Shown: positions 9,292-19,576, counted from the first letter of the stretch. The stretch is 64,000 bases of DNA from Natronoglomus mannanivorans (GCA_025517485.1 JAOPKB010000002.1:186001-250000); one strand, 5' to 3'. Notes: generated from the letters alone by a model not told the origin. Numbers and translations are program-made.

Positions 9292-9933
9292 CTAACAGAC
9301 CGGTTTCGGGTTCGCGCCCATCCCCTCGAGGACCTCGACGTACTCGCCGTAGGCGGCCTCGATCGCTCCGCTCGCGCTCGCTTCGGCGCGCTCCCAGTCC
9401 TCGTCGCTCTCGCAGACGGCCTCGAGGAGCGTGAGCGCGCGCTCGAGTTGGTCGTCGAGATCGTCGCCGAACTCGCGGAACAGCGAGGCGGTCTGGGGAT
9501 CGGCGTCGCCGACGAAGAAGCCGACGACCTGGTCCTTCGAGCGGTCGCTGGCGAGCGTGCGGCCGACGAAGCCGCCGAGACGTTCGACGGTCTCCGTTCG
9601 TTCGCGGAGATAGTTGTGCAGCGCCGGCGTCTCCGCTGGGTCGTAATCGTCGGCCTCGGTCCCTAACTCCTCGAGGACGGTCTCGTAGTGGCCCTCCTCT
9701 TCCGTCGCGGTCGTCTCGAAGGCCTCGCGGACGTCGTCGTTCGTTTCGTCGTCGGCCCAGCTGGCGAACGTCTGCCAGGCGGCGTACTCGGCGTCGGCGG
9801 TCGCCCGCAAGACCGGTTCGGCGTCGATGTCACCCTCCGTCGCGGCGTACAGCGACTTCGAGGAGCCAAGCCGGGACAGCGGCGTCTGATTCTCCGTCTC
9901 GACGGTCTCGAGGAAGCTCTCGGAATCGGTCAT
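9292..9933 (-). CDS. Ferritin-like / rubrerythrin-type protein
   Basis: The 213-residue, acidic, all-helical protein contains two E-containing helices, ADAEYAAWQTF and ETTATEEEGHYETV. The second carries an ExxH pattern expected in a diiron four-helix bundle. It lacks the rubredoxin-like cysteine knuckle of classical rubrerythrin. A role in peroxide or iron handling in the cytoplasm is inferred from the family. A single Cys is the last residue. The gene stands alone on the minus strand. Confidence 0.65.
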   Translation of the reverse strand: MTDSESFLETVETENQTPLSRLGSSKSLYAATEGDIDAEPVLRATADAEYAAWQTFASWADDETNDDVREAFETTATEEEGHYETVLEELGTEADDYDPAETPALHNYLRERTETVERLGGFVGRTLASDRSKDQVVGFFVGDADPQTASLFREFGDDLDDQLERALTLLEAVCESDEDWERAEASASGAIEAAYGEYVEVLEGMGANPKPVC

Positions 9934-10080
9934 GGATATACGCCGGCGTACGACCGCCGGTGAGTTATGCCTGTCTCTGTCGTAGTCGAGTGGTCGGGAG
10001 GGTGAAACGGTCGCTCCGGAACTGGGGCCTCAAAAAAAGGGAGGTACTCGCGATTCGACGTCGTCTGTGAAGGGCTTCCT

Positions 10081-10161
10081 ACTCGCCCGAGCCCGTCTCC
10101 ACGGCTCCCTCGCGGTCGCCGTTCCGATTCGAGGCCTCGGTCACTCGCCCGAGCCCGTCTC
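10081..10161 (-). repeat. Duplicated 3'-terminal coding bases of the tssA-like gene
   Basis: A 19-nt sequence at 10143-10161, which encodes the final residues of the rhodanese gene on the minus strand, occurs again unchanged at 10081-10099, 62 bp further downstream. The outer copy is non-coding. It parallels the duplicated end at 2704-2753. Confidence 0.75.
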
Positions 10162-11007
10162 GATCGGCGCACCGACCAGGTTACCCCACTCGGTCCACGA
10201 GCCGTCGTAGTTGATGGCGTCGTCGTAGCCCAGCAGTTCGTGCAGGGCGAACCAGGCGACGGAGGAGCGCTCGCCGATGCGGCAGTAGGCGACGGTCGTC
10301 GAATCGCCGTCGATGCCTTCCTCGGCGTAGAGCTCTTCGATTTCCTCGCGAGTCTTGAAGGTGCCGTCGTCGTTGGTCACGGCCGCCCACGAGATGTTCT
10401 TCGCGCCGGGGACGTGGCCGCCACGCTGGGCGGTCTCCTGGAGTCCCGGGGGCGCGAGGATCTCGCCGCTGAACTCCTCGGGCGAGCGAACGTCCACGAG
10501 CGGCAGCCCGCGGTCGATCGCGTTCTCGACGTCCTCGCGGTAGGCGCGGATGCTCTCGCGCGGGCCGGAGGCCTCGTACTCGGCTTCGGAGAAGTCCGGC
10601 TCCTCGTCGGTCGTCGGGTAGTCGTTCTCGAGCCAGTACTCGCGGCCGCCGTCTAACAGGTAGACCTCGTCGTGGCCGTAGTACTTGAACTGCCAGTAGG
10701 TGTAGGCGGCGAACCAGTTGGCGTTGTCACCGTAGAGGACGACGGTGTCGTCCTCGCTGATGCCGTGGCTGCCCAGCAGGTCCTCGAAGTCCCCCTTCTC
10801 CAAGATATCTCGCGTCGTCTGGTCCTGAAGCTGGGTCTCCCAGTTGAAGCCGATCGCGCCGGGTGCGTGGGCCTCGTCGTAGGCTTCCGTGTCGACGTCG
10901 ACTTCCACGAGTCGAAGGTCCGAGTCCTCGTCCTGGAACTCGTCGAGTCGGTCTTCCACCCAATCGGCCGAGACCAGCACGTCGTTGGCGTAGTCTTGTT
11001 CTGCCAT
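10141..11007 (-). CDS. tssA: Tandem-rhodanese thiosulfate sulfurtransferase (TssA type)
   Basis: The 288-residue protein has two rhodanese domains. The N-terminal domain has LYGDNANW at the active-site loop and lacks cysteine, so it is catalytically silent. The C-terminal domain has AYCRIGERSS with the active-site Cys that would carry a persulfide. It transfers sulfane sulfur from thiosulfate to acceptors such as cyanide or thiols in the cytoplasm. The ATG at 11007 (MAEQDYAND) is preferred over 11040, which would add a basic stretch. It is divergent from a second tandem rhodanese at 11293, the usual haloarchaeal tssA/tssB pair. Confidence 0.88.
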   Translation of the reverse strand: MAEQDYANDVLVSADWVEDRLDEFQDEDSDLRLVEVDVDTEAYDEAHAPGAIGFNWETQLQDQTTRDILEKGDFEDLLGSHGISEDDTVVLYGDNANWFAAYTYWQFKYYGHDEVYLLDGGREYWLENDYPTTDEEPDFSEAEYEASGPRESIRAYREDVENAIDRGLPLVDVRSPEEFSGEILAPPGLQETAQRGGHVPGAKNISWAAVTNDDGTFKTREEIEELYAEEGIDGDSTTVAYCRIGERSSVAWFALHELLGYDDAINYDGSWTEWGNLVGAPIETGSGE

Positions 11008-11292
11008 ATCCGTCTCTACGGACCCTCTCTTCATAGGCACTCGTCAACCGGTCAATACGGTCGTCGCTCTACCCTGTCGGAGATTATTGCCGCAGCCTGA
11101 AAGAATCCACCCGCTCGTCGTCGGAACGATACCTCCCCGTATTGGGCGACCGGGGAAGAAGCAACGACGAGGACGCCGTCGGCTCGCGACGACGCTCCGG
11201 TAGGGGAGGCAAGAGTTGCCACCACCTCGGAACCACTGACAGTTGTGCCGGGACCGACGCGTTCTGGAGTCCTCGACGAGTATAGACACGCG

Positions 11293-12129
11293 ATGGACGA
11301 GTTCGTCGTCACGCCGGCGTGGCTTTCCGACCGCCTCGAGGACCCGCACTCGCAATCGCAGCCACAGATACGCATCGTCGACGTCAGAGAGCCCTGGGAG
11401 TTCGAGGGGATCGGCCACGTCCCGGGGGCGGTGAATATCCCGTTCGATCGGTTTCGGGACGAGGGCGACGCCGACCGCGGGATGTTGCCCGGGAGCGACG
11501 TCTTCGCCGAGCTCGTGGAGGAGGCCGGAATCGAACCCGACGACACGATCGTCGCCTACGACGACACCCACGGCGTCTTCGCCGCCCGGTTCGTCGTCAC
11601 CGCACTGTTGTACGGCCACGAAGACGTCCGATTGCTCGACGGCGACTACAGCGCCTGGAACCGCGAGTACGAAACGACCTCCGACGCGTCCGAGGTCGAG
11701 GCGTCGAGCTACGAACCGGAGCCGCTCGCACTCGAGGAGAGCCCGCTGATCGAGCGCGAAGACGTCGAAAGGGCGATCGACCGCGGCGCGTTGCTGGTCG
11801 ACACCCGCGAACAGTTCGAGTTCGAGGAGGCCCGCCTCCCCGGCGCCGTCCGCTTCGACTGGCGCGAGGTCGTCGACGACGAGACGCGCGGGCTCAAACC
11901 GCGGGCGGAGATCGAAGCGCTGCTCGCAGAGCGGGGAATCACCCCGGACCGCGAACTCGTCCTCTACTGTAACACCGCTCGACGGATCAGCCACACCTAC
12001 GTCGTCCTCCGGGCGCTCGGCTACGAGGACGTCTCCTTCTACGAGGGCAGTCTCACGGAGTGGCTCGCGGCCGACGGCCGCGTCGAGAGCGGGCCGGTCT
12101 CGTCCTCGAATTCCGATTCGGACGACTGA
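11293..12129 (+). CDS. tssB: Tandem-rhodanese sulfurtransferase (TssB type)
   Basis: The 278-residue protein has two rhodanese domains. The first has AYDDTHGV at the active loop without cysteine. The second has LYCNTARR with the catalytic Cys and a basic loop fit for anionic thiosulfate. The ATG at 11293 begins a compact N terminus (MDEFVVTPAWL), whereas the alternative at 11245 adds 16 unlikely residues. The C terminus ends in a Ser/Asp-rich tail. It is divergent from tssA and probably shares the 285-bp promoter region between them. Functional redundancy with tssA is likely, but substrate preference is not visible. Confidence 0.85.
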   Translation: MDEFVVTPAWLSDRLEDPHSQSQPQIRIVDVREPWEFEGIGHVPGAVNIPFDRFRDEGDADRGMLPGSDVFAELVEEAGIEPDDTIVAYDDTHGVFAARFVVTALLYGHEDVRLLDGDYSAWNREYETTSDASEVEASSYEPEPLALEESPLIEREDVERAIDRGALLVDTREQFEFEEARLPGAVRFDWREVVDDETRGLKPRAEIEALLAERGITPDRELVLYCNTARRISHTYVVLRALGYEDVSFYEGSLTEWLAADGRVESGPVSSSNSDSDD

Positions 12130-12210
12130 CCGCCCTTGGGAAGGCGAAAACGGACACACAGCGAACACCGGCTCTTCCTCGAGTGTACGCGTCCCGATGG
12201 ATGCGAGTGA

Positions 12211-13701
12211 TCACTCACCGACGTCCCGCCAGTCCGGCGCCGTCGAGTACGACCGATCCGAGACTTCGTCGAACGCCGCCAGCACGGCCTCGTTGAGCGC
12301 CGGGTGAACGTGGACCGTGTCCGCGACGTCGTCGACGGTCCCCGAACAGCGTTGCATCGCGAGGACCACCTCGTGGATCATCGTCGAGGCCTGCGGACCG
12401 ACGATGTGACAGCCCAGAATCTCCCCCTCCCGATCACCGTCCTCGTCAGAAGCGGCCAGCACCTTGACGAACGCATCCTTGGCGTCGAGAATCAGCCCCA
12501 TCGGCGCGGCGTCGTAGCCGACCGTCGCGGCGTCGTAGTGGATGTCCGCCTCGACCAGCTCCGACTCCGTCCGGCCGACGCTCGCGACCTGGGGCGACGT
12601 GAAGATCGCGTGGGGCATCGCCTCGTAGTCGACGGTCTGCTGGGTCTCCTCTAAGACGTTCACCGTCACGCAGCGCGCCTCGTAGTCGGCGACGTGTTTG
12701 AACGGCTGGTCACCGATCACGTCCCCGAGCGCCCAGACGTTCTCGGCGCTGGTCTTGAGGAACTCGTCGACGTCGACGTGGCCCGCCTCGTCGGTCTCGA
12801 CGCCCGCGTTCTCGAGGCCGAGGTCGTCCGTGTTCGGCGTTCGGCCGGTCGCAACGAGGAGTTCGTCGGCCTCGAGTGTCGAGGGATCGTTATTCTCGTC
12901 TTCGTCTCCGTCTTCGTTCCCGTTCCCGTCACTGCGTTCGATCTCGACCGCGATCGACCCGTCCCGCTCGGCGACACTCGAGGCCTCGAAACCGGTGTAG
13001 ACGTCACAGCGCTCCGCGAGCGACTCCGTTACCGCGTCGCTGACGGCGTCGTCCTCGCGTTTGACCAGCGTCTCGCTGCGTCCGACGATCGAGACGTCGG
13101 TGCCGATCGCGCTGAAGAAGTAGCCCAGCTCGGCGGCGATGTAGCCGCCGCCGACGATCACGAGGTCGTCGGGTTGCTCGTCGAGGTAGAGGGCAGTATC
13201 GCTCGTGCGGTACGCGACGTCCTCGAGACCGTCGATCGGGGGTGCGACCGGGCGAGAGCCGACCGCGATCACGACGACCTCGCCCCGGATGCGATCGGTG
13301 TCACCGTGGAATTCGCCGCCGTCGCCGTCGCCCAACGCGATCGTCTGGTCGTCGACGAACCGTCCCGCGGCCTCGTAGAGCGTGACGTTCTCGTTCGCCT
13401 CGAGGGACTCGTGTTGCCGGTCGGCCTTCTCGTAGACGGTGTCGTGGACCGCGTCGGTGATGGCGTCGAAGTCGAGGTCCCGAATCTCGGCGTCGACGCC
13501 GAAGCGCTCGGCCCGACGGATCTCCTCGCAGACGTCGGCCCGGTGGAGCAGCGCCTTCGAGGGGACACAGCCCCTAGTGATACAGGCCCCGCCGAGCGGA
13601 CCGGGTTCGAGGACGGCCGCCTCGAGCCCGTCGTCTGCGGCCGCCGTCGCGACCTGCGAACCGGAGCCGCCGCCGAGAACGACGATATCGAACTCTTCCA
13701 T
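12211..13701 (-). CDS. Dihydrolipoyl dehydrogenase-like pyridine nucleotide-disulfide oxidoreductase
   Basis: The 496-residue flavoprotein has an N-terminal FAD motif VVLGGGSGSQVA and the redox disulfide GGACITRGCVPSK. A second dinucleotide motif (VIVGGGYIAAELG), the FAD-binding ALGDV segment and the C-terminal HVHPALNE with the catalytic His-Pro follow. It therefore has all parts of a class I disulfide reductase such as lipoamide dehydrogenase or a mercuric-reductase relative. No 2-oxoacid dehydrogenase genes are next to it, so the disulfide substrate is uncertain. An insertion rich in Asn, Gly, Asp and Glu near residue 260 is an unusual acidic loop. Confidence 0.85.
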   Translation of the reverse strand: MEEFDIVVLGGGSGSQVATAAADDGLEAAVLEPGPLGGACITRGCVPSKALLHRADVCEEIRRAERFGVDAEIRDLDFDAITDAVHDTVYEKADRQHESLEANENVTLYEAAGRFVDDQTIALGDGDGGEFHGDTDRIRGEVVVIAVGSRPVAPPIDGLEDVAYRTSDTALYLDEQPDDLVIVGGGYIAAELGYFFSAIGTDVSIVGRSETLVKREDDAVSDAVTESLAERCDVYTGFEASSVAERDGSIAVEIERSDGNGNEDGDEDENNDPSTLEADELLVATGRTPNTDDLGLENAGVETDEAGHVDVDEFLKTSAENVWALGDVIGDQPFKHVADYEARCVTVNVLEETQQTVDYEAMPHAIFTSPQVASVGRTESELVEADIHYDAATVGYDAAPMGLILDAKDAFVKVLAASDEDGDREGEILGCHIVGPQASTMIHEVVLAMQRCSGTVDDVADTVHVHPALNEAVLAAFDEVSDRSYSTAPDWRDVGE

Positions 13702-13957
13702 GGTGTTTCTCGGTCAATCGACCACGAACAGGCGTATAAAACTGGGAGCGGGTTCGGTGGGACGGTTGTCTATCACGACCACGGAAACGTTCCACCCGCC
13801 TCTCGAGCGCTCGACGTTGCATGTGCAGCCCTCGCCTACAATGGCGCAGTCGTGGCCAGTTCGCCGTGACAATGCACGACGTGTTTTCTCGAATCGAGTT
13901 CACGAGCGGGGGACAGCAACCGTCCAGCGCCGCCAACGGGAGCGAAAGGGGACGACT

Positions 13958-14887
13958 ATGAGCGCGTACTCGCCGGACGCGACCACCGGCACCGACGAAT
14001 CGGACGCGTCGGAGGGAGCGGATCGATCAGCCTCGAGCGCCGACGCCGGGCGATGGGAACGGATCACGACCGCGACGCTCGGCGGGGCGCTCGTTCGAAG
14101 CGGACTCAGACGACGCTCGCTCGGCGGCGCGGCGATGGCACTCGCCGGCGGCTGGCTGGTCTACCGGGGCGTCCGCGGCCGCAGTTTCGCCGGGATGGTC
14201 GGCTCGCGTCCTGTGACTGGCGGCGAAGACCAGTACGAACTCGAGTCCGAGTCCGAGTCGACACCGCCCGGACCGACCGTCGTCCAGCGCTCGATCACCG
14301 TCCAGAAACCCACGGACGAACTCACCGAGTTCTGGCTCGAGCCCGAACACCTGTCGCGCATCTTCGGGCCGACCGTAGAGGTGACGGCGGCGAGTGAGGA
14401 CGGTGGAGAGGACGGGAGTGTCCGTGTGACTGTGGACGGCGACGGAGATGGAGACGAAGGCGAAGGCGAAAGCGAAAGCGAAAGCGAGGGTAAAAGTGAA
14501 GACGACAGCGAGAACCGAACCGGAGAACGCTACCACTGGACCGCCGACGGACCGCTCGACCGACAGCTGGCGTGGGAGTCGAAAATCGTCGAGGACCGTC
14601 CCGGCGAATTCCTGCGCTGGGAGACACTCGAGGGCGCCACGATCCCCCACACGGGGACGGTCCACTTTCGGTCGGCGCCGGGCGACCGCGGGACGGAGGT
14701 CACGCTCAGCATCCACGTCGATCCGCCGGGTGGGACGGTCGGCGAGGCGCTCGTCAACCGGACGAATCTCATCCCGAAAACGCTGGTCGGGACGGCGCTC
14801 CGTCGGTTCAAGAGCCTCGCCGAAACGGGCGAGATCCCGTCGCTCGAGCAGAACCCCTCCGGTCGCGGGAGCGGCGATTTGCTCTGA
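13958..14887 (+). CDS. SRPBCC-domain protein with N-terminal membrane hairpin
   Basis: The 309-residue protein has a short hydrophobic segment near residue 50 (LGGAAMALAGGWLVYRGVRG) of the DUF2892 kind. An SRPBCC/START-like domain follows (TVQKPTDELTEFWLEPEHL, then RYHWTADGP and SFHV-like strands). Such domains bind lipids or other hydrophobic ligands, and the related cyclase/dehydrase family is common in haloarchaea. The middle is interrupted by a low-complexity Gly-Asp/Glu-Ser run (14449-14520) coded by GGCGAA/AGCGAA hexamers. The ATG at 13958 gives a normal acidic N terminus; the open frame upstream to 13439 is antisense to the flavoprotein gene. Confidence 0.75.
   Translation: MSAYSPDATTGTDESDASEGADRSASSADAGRWERITTATLGGALVRSGLRRRSLGGAAMALAGGWLVYRGVRGRSFAGMVGSRPVTGGEDQYELESESESTPPGPTVVQRSITVQKPTDELTEFWLEPEHLSRIFGPTVEVTAASEDGGEDGSVRVTVDGDGDGDEGEGESESESEGKSEDDSENRTGERYHWTADGPLDRQLAWESKIVEDRPGEFLRWETLEGATIPHTGTVHFRSAPGDRGTEVTLSIHVDPPGGTVGEALVNRTNLIPKTLVGTALRRFKSLAETGEIPSLEQNPSGRGSGDLL
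14443..14512 (+). repeat. Hexanucleotide-type microsatellite inside a coding region
   Basis: The stretch is built from repeated GGCGA(A/C) and AGCGAA units and encodes alternating Gly/Asp/Glu and Ser/Glu residues in a loop of the SRPBCC protein. The unit length keeps the reading frame, so length variation would not break the gene. Confidence 0.8.
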
Positions 14888-15001
14888 GACGGTTGTTCAC
14901 ACCGAGAAGACGGTGTCGACACGGCTCGAGTGAATCGAGACGAGCGTTCGTCCTGACCGAGCCGTTCGGTTCTGCGCCGAGTCGAACACGAACTGCGGCG
15001 T

Positions 15002-15652
15002 CTACGATCGCGCGTTCTCGACCGCCTCGACGAACCGCTCGGCGTGTTCGCGAACGCCGTCCATATCGCCGCGTTCGATCGCGTCGTAGTCGATCATCGC
15101 CGATCCAGCGCCCACCGCGGTCGATCCGGCGTCGAAGAACTCGTTGACGTTGTCGGGGCTGACCCCGCCCGTCGCGACGATTGGCAACTGTCCCAGCGGC
15201 CCCTGAATTGCGCTGATGTAGCCCGGTCCGAGGTCGGAGGCGGGAAACACCTTCAGCATGTCCGCGCCCGCCTCGGCGGCCTCGACGGCCTCGGTCGGCG
15301 TCGCCACGCCCGGAATCGAGACCTTGCCGTAGCGATTGCAGGCCGTGACCATCCCCTCGTCGAAGTGCGGTGCCAGAATGTAGTCCGCACCCGCCTCGAT
15401 CACGTTCACCGCCATCGACTCGTCGAGGACGGTCCCCGCACCGACGACCGCGTCGGTGTCCTCGAGCGCGCGGTCGACGTCGGCGATCATGTCGGTCGCT
15501 CGCGTGGCGTCTGCGGTGACCTCGAGGGCGACCACGCCGCCCTCGTAGAGCGCCTTCGCGACGGGAACGATGTCTTCTTCGTCGATACCACGCATGACGG
15601 CGACGACGCCCGCGTCGACGATCTGCTGGTAGGTCTCGAGTTTGTCTGCCAT
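15002..15652 (-). CDS. Bifunctional KDPG/KHG-type aldolase
   Basis: The 216-residue class I aldolase cleaves 2-keto-3-deoxy-6-phosphogluconate and/or 4-hydroxy-2-oxoglutarate to pyruvate plus an aldehyde. Motifs include GVVAVMRG, ALEVTADAT with the catalytic Glu, GAGTVLD, and DMLKVFPAS with the Schiff-base Lys, then VATGGVSPDN for phosphate binding. The length equals the family norm. The ATG at 15652 gives MADKLETYQQIVD; the longer frame to 15691 adds a non-conserved leader. In haloarchaea this enzyme belongs to the semi-phosphorylative Entner-Doudoroff route, in keeping with the dehydratase at 3.7 kb, although they are 10 kb apart. Confidence 0.9.
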   Translation of the reverse strand: MADKLETYQQIVDAGVVAVMRGIDEEDIVPVAKALYEGGVVALEVTADATRATDMIADVDRALEDTDAVVGAGTVLDESMAVNVIEAGADYILAPHFDEGMVTACNRYGKVSIPGVATPTEAVEAAEAGADMLKVFPASDLGPGYISAIQGPLGQLPIVATGGVSPDNVNEFFDAGSTAVGAGSAMIDYDAIERGDMDGVREHAERFVEAVENARS

Positions 15653-15806
15653 ACGCTCCGGTGCGTGGACGATTGCAATAAGCGCTGTCAAGTCCGAGTC
15701 AGGAGTGTTGGACTCGAGATGCGAGGCGTACGGCGGATCAGAGGAGCGGGTGGAAAGGTAAGATCTATGATGTTTCGGTGATCGAAGCGAGAGGTCAGTT
15801 CGAGGC

Positions 15807-16715
15807 TCACCCCACCAGCGCGATCAACACGAACAGCGTGAGGACGGAGGCGACCGTCGTGACGAACACGTTCAGCGAGGCGAACGCCACGTCGCCGCCG
15901 TGTTCGGTCGCGTAGATGAACGTCGACACCGCCGTCGGCGTCCCGAGCATTACCACCGCGGCTGCGAACGCCGCACCGCCTACGCCCAGCGCGGAGAAGA
16001 CCCCCCACGCGAGCACCGGCATCCAGAGGACGTTACAGGCGACGACGGAGCCGGTCGCGCCGACGTCGATCTCCGAGAGCTCGAGGCGAAGCGACGCGCC
16101 GACACAGAGTAATGCGAGCGGTAAGGCGAGACTGGCGAGACCCTCGAGTCCCGTCGCGGCGAGCGTCGGCACCGGGAGGCCGACCGTCGAGACGGCGAGC
16201 CCCACCGCGAGGGCAGTGAGGACGGGGTCGGTGACGAGCCGCCGGAGCTGGCGGCGGATCGAGACGGCCGCGCCGTTCAGGCGAACGAGGACGAGAATCG
16301 TCAGCGGCACCTGCGTCAGGACGCCGATGCCGAGGATGACGCTCCCGATCGCCGCGGCCTCGCTGCCGAGGGTCGCGGCCACGAGCGGGAGTCCAAGGTA
16401 GCCGAGGTTCGAGTGATAGGACTGGACGACGGCGACGCCCCGACGCGCGCTCGGGTCCCGGTTCCGGTGGACGACCCAGGCGATGACGGCCGTCGACAGC
16501 AGGACGAACCACACGCCCGCGAGCAGCGCCGGCGAGACGAGATCCGCGAGGGGCTGGTCGTACGCCGAGGTGAAGACCAGTGCCGGAAGCGCGACGTAGT
16601 AGACCGCGAGGTTCAGTCGGTTCGTCCGCGACTCGTCGAGAATACCGCCGGCTCGTAGCCCGACACCGACGAACAGCAAGACGACGAGGTACAGCAGCCG
16701 ACCGATAACCTCCAT
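15807..16715 (-). CDS. AEC family transporter (auxin efflux carrier type)
   Basis: The protein of about 302 residues has ten hydrophobic segments, beginning [20 protein letters not shown] and ending in a long helix. The halves are arranged as in PIN/AEC carriers, with [10 protein letters not shown] matching the conserved NTGFLGLP-type motif of the family. It is a secondary carrier in the cytoplasmic membrane that may export or import organic acids such as malate. The start at 16715 is chosen because it puts the first helix at the N terminus; 16721 or 16790 are possible. The next gene, srp54, is divergent. Confidence 0.85.
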   Translation of the reverse strand: MEVIGRLLYLVVLLFVGVGLRAGGILDESRTNRLNLAVYYVALPALVFTSAYDQPLADLVSPALLAGVWFVLLSTAVIAWVVHRNRDPSARRGVAVVQSYHSNLGYLGLPLVAATLGSEAAAIGSVILGIGVLTQVPLTILVLVRLNGAAVSIRRQLRRLVTDPVLTALAVGLAVSTVGLPVPTLAATGLEGLASLALPLALLCVGASLRLELSEIDVGATGSVVACNVLWMPVLAWGVFSALGVGGAAFAAAVVMLGTPTAVSTFIYATEHGGDVAFASLNVFVTTVASVLTLFVLIALVG

Positions 16716-16973
16716 GTCCATGCACTCGGGCAGACGACTGGGACGTTTGAGGGTTCTGTTCGCGGAGCGGGCTGCCGAGGGTTCCGACACCGTCCGCGAC
16801 CGTCACTGCGATCGTGCGTCCGCGACCGTCGTTGCTACCGTCACGACGGTCGCCACCGCGAACTCGAGCGGCGAGGATCGACCGCTCGAGACAGTCACCG
16901 GGCAGACTCGAGAAATGCCCCCGCTGGCGGCCGAGAAAAAGCCTTTAACGCTCCCGTCTCGTACATCGGTCAA

Positions 16974-18377
16974 ATGGTACTCGACGATCTCGGCAGTTCT
17001 CTGCGGGGCACGCTCGACAAACTCCGCGGGAAGTCACGAATTAGCGAGGAAGACGTCGAGGAGGTCGTCAAGGAGATCCAGCGCTCGCTGCTCTCCGCCG
17101 ACGTCGACGTCTCGCTCGTGATGGAGCTTTCGGACAGCATCAAGACTCGCGCCCTAGAGGAGGAACCCCCCTCCGGAACTCCGGCGCGCGATTTCGTCCT
17201 GCGAATCGTCTACGAGGAGCTCGTCGACCTGATCGGCGAGTCGACCGACCTCCCGCTGGAAGAACAGACCATCCTGCTGGCGGGTCTGCAGGGATCGGGG
17301 AAGACGACCACGTCCGCGAAGATGGCGTGGTGGTTCTCGACGAAAGGCCTCCAGCCGGCGGTCATCCAGACCGACACCTTCCGACCCGGCGCCTACGACC
17401 AGGCCAAGCAGATGTGCGAACGCGCGGAGGTCGACTTCTACGGCGACCCCGACGGCGAGGATCCCGTCCAGATCGCCCGCGACGGCCTCGAGGCGACCAG
17501 TGACGCCGACGTCCACATCGTCGACACCGCCGGTCGCCACGCGTTAGAGGACGACCTGATCGCGGAGATCGAGCAGATCAACGACGTCGTCCAGCCGGAC
17601 ACGTCGCTGCTGGTCCTCGACGCGGCGATCGGGCAGGGCGCGAAGGATCAGGCCCAGCAGTTCGACGAATCGATCGGAATCGACGGCGTCGCCATCACGA
17701 AGTTAGACGGGACCGCGAAAGGTGGGGGTGCCCTTACCGCGGTCGATCAGACGGACTCCTCGATCGCCTTCCTCGGGACCGGCGAGGAAGTCGAGGACGT
17801 CGAGCGCTTCGAACCCGAGGGGTTCATCTCCCGGCTGCTGGGGATGGGCGACCTCGGCCAGCTGGCCGAACGCGTCGAGCGCGCGATGGAGCAGACGCAG
17901 GTCGAAGAAGAAGACTGGGACCCCGAAGACATGCTCACGGGCCAGTTCACGCTCAACGACATGCAAAAGCAGATGGAGGCGATGAACAACATGGGGCCCC
18001 TGGATCAGGTGATGGACATGATCCCCGGCTTCGGCGGCGGGATCAAAGACCAGCTGCCCGACGACGCGATGGACGTCACCCAGGATCGCATGCGCACCTT
18101 CGAGTACATCATGGACTCGATGACCGACACCGAGAAGGAGTATCCCCGCGCGATCGGCGCCAGTCAGATCGAGCGCATCGCCCGCGGCTCGGGCACCAGC
18201 GAGGAGGAGGTCCGCGAACTCCTCCAGCAGTTCAAGATGATGGAACGCACCATCAAGCAGTTCCAGGGTATGGGCTCCGAACAGGAGATGCAGCGCATGA
18301 TGAAGCAGATGCAACAGCAAGGCGGCGGTGGCGGCGGTGGCGGTGGCATGGGCGGGATGGGTCCGTTCGGCGACTGA
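16974..18377 (+). CDS. srp54: Signal recognition particle 54 kDa protein
   Basis: The 467-residue GTPase binds 7S RNA and the signal sequences of nascent membrane and secreted proteins. The N domain is followed by the G domain with [14 protein letters not shown] (P loop), [19 protein letters not shown] (G3) and [11 protein letters not shown] (G4 region). The M domain is Met-rich, and the protein ends with a Gln/Gly/Met-rich tail with a run of about nine glycines. The ATG at 16974 matches the usual start ([14 protein letters not shown]). It is a housekeeping gene and a good marker that this flank is core chromosome. Confidence 0.97.
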   Translation: MVLDDLGSSLRGTLDKLRGKSRISEEDVEEVVKEIQRSLLSADVDVSLVMELSDSIKTRALEEEPPSGTPARDFVLRIVYEELVDLIGESTDLPLEEQTILLAGLQGSGKTTTSAKMAWWFSTKGLQPAVIQTDTFRPGAYDQAKQMCERAEVDFYGDPDGEDPVQIARDGLEATSDADVHIVDTAGRHALEDDLIAEIEQINDVVQPDTSLLVLDAAIGQGAKDQAQQFDESIGIDGVAITKLDGTAKGGGALTAVDQTDSSIAFLGTGEEVEDVERFEPEGFISRLLGMGDLGQLAERVERAMEQTQVEEEDWDPEDMLTGQFTLNDMQKQMEAMNNMGPLDQVMDMIPGFGGGIKDQLPDDAMDVTQDRMRTFEYIMDSMTDTEKEYPRAIGASQIERIARGSGTSEEEVRELLQQFKMMERTIKQFQGMGSEQEMQRMMKQMQQQGGGGGGGGGMGGMGPFGD

Positions 18378-18544
18378 TCGGTACCTGATCGACGGGACGA
18401 GCGGGTCGGCTTCGGTTTCGCGCTCGGTTCTCGGTTTTTCACGCTTCGATCTTCGCTTCTCGAGTGCGACCGCCACCAGTAGACTGTCACACACAGCCAC
18501 ACCGCGGCCCGAACGTTCATCAGGACGAACTCTCAGTATCTCCT

Positions 18545-19537
18545 ATGAACAGACGAACCTATCTCTCTCTCACCGGCGGTCTCGGTTCGGTTACGCTCGC
18601 GGGCTGTCTCGGCAGCGTCCCCGGAATAGGCGACGACGACACCGTCGACCCGGCGGACGGCTTCGACTCGGAATCGGAGCGACGGGCCGACCGGAACATC
18701 CGCCGCGCCGTCGGCAGTCTCAACAAAGCCGCGGCGTCGTTGCAGGCGGCCGAATCGCAACTCGAGGACCCCGAAACCGCCGACTTCGACGCGGCCGAAC
18801 CCGCCGGACGGATCGACGACGGTCGCGAGCACCTCGAGTCGGCCACCGAAGCGGCGACCGACGACCAGCGTGCGGACGTCGCGGAACTGCGAGCGTACGC
18901 CGACGTCCTCGCCCGACTGACCGACGCCACCGAGACGGTCGCGGACGGCGACCTCGAAGCCGACCTCGAGACGATCCAGGCCGATATCGAGGCGCGGGAA
19001 CTCGAGGCAGCGCAAGCGGGTCTGGACGAGCAACGAAGCGATACCGAGAGCGCTCGCGACCGACTCGACCCCGCCCTCGAGACGCTCGAGGATCTCGACC
19101 GCGAGCGACTCGAATCGCTCGACGCCGTCTCGATCGCCGATCTCGAGGCCGGTGTGGAGACGCTGTCGACGGTACTCGACGCCCTCGAGACGCTGCAGAC
19201 GAGTTTCGTGTCGATCGTGGCCGGATACGAACATCTCGACGCAGGTGAACGCGCGTTCGAGGACGGGGAGTACAAGCCCGCGAAAGGGGAGTTCGAAACC
19301 GCTCGGGGCGAATTTCGGGAGGCGAACTCGGTCGTCGAAGCGGGGCGGGCGGATACGCCGGACGGGCTCGCCGAGCACTTCGAGGCGGCATCCTGTCGCA
19401 GTACGGCCCTCGAGTCGGCGGCGACTGCGTTCACCGAGAGCGCGACGGCGGCCGGCGACGGCGACCACGCGACCGCCGACGAGCGGTGGGACGACGCCGA
19501 GGCGTTGCTCGAGGACGCGGATCGGTGCGGAGAATAG
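18545..19537 (+). CDS. Predicted lipoprotein with long helical acidic domain
   Basis: The 330-residue protein starts MNRRTYLSLTGGLGSVTLAG and continues into a C at the lipobox (TLAGC). Together with the paired arginines this predicts Tat export and lipid anchoring outside the membrane. The mature part is almost entirely helical and Glu/Ala/Leu-rich with heptad periodicity, suggesting a coiled-coil or helical repeat rod. No enzymatic motif is visible. The ATG at 18545 is required to keep the signal peptide at the N terminus; the frame open from 18464 is not used. The function is unknown. Confidence 0.8.
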   Translation: MNRRTYLSLTGGLGSVTLAGCLGSVPGIGDDDTVDPADGFDSESERRADRNIRRAVGSLNKAAASLQAAESQLEDPETADFDAAEPAGRIDDGREHLESATEAATDDQRADVAELRAYADVLARLTDATETVADGDLEADLETIQADIEARELEAAQAGLDEQRSDTESARDRLDPALETLEDLDRERLESLDAVSIADLEAGVETLSTVLDALETLQTSFVSIVAGYEHLDAGERAFEDGEYKPAKGEFETARGEFREANSVVEAGRADTPDGLAEHFEAASCRSTALESAATAFTESATAAGDGDHATADERWDDAEALLEDADRCGE

Positions 19538-19576
19538 GCCGGAGTCTCTAGAACTCGCTCGTCGGCGATCGCGTGA

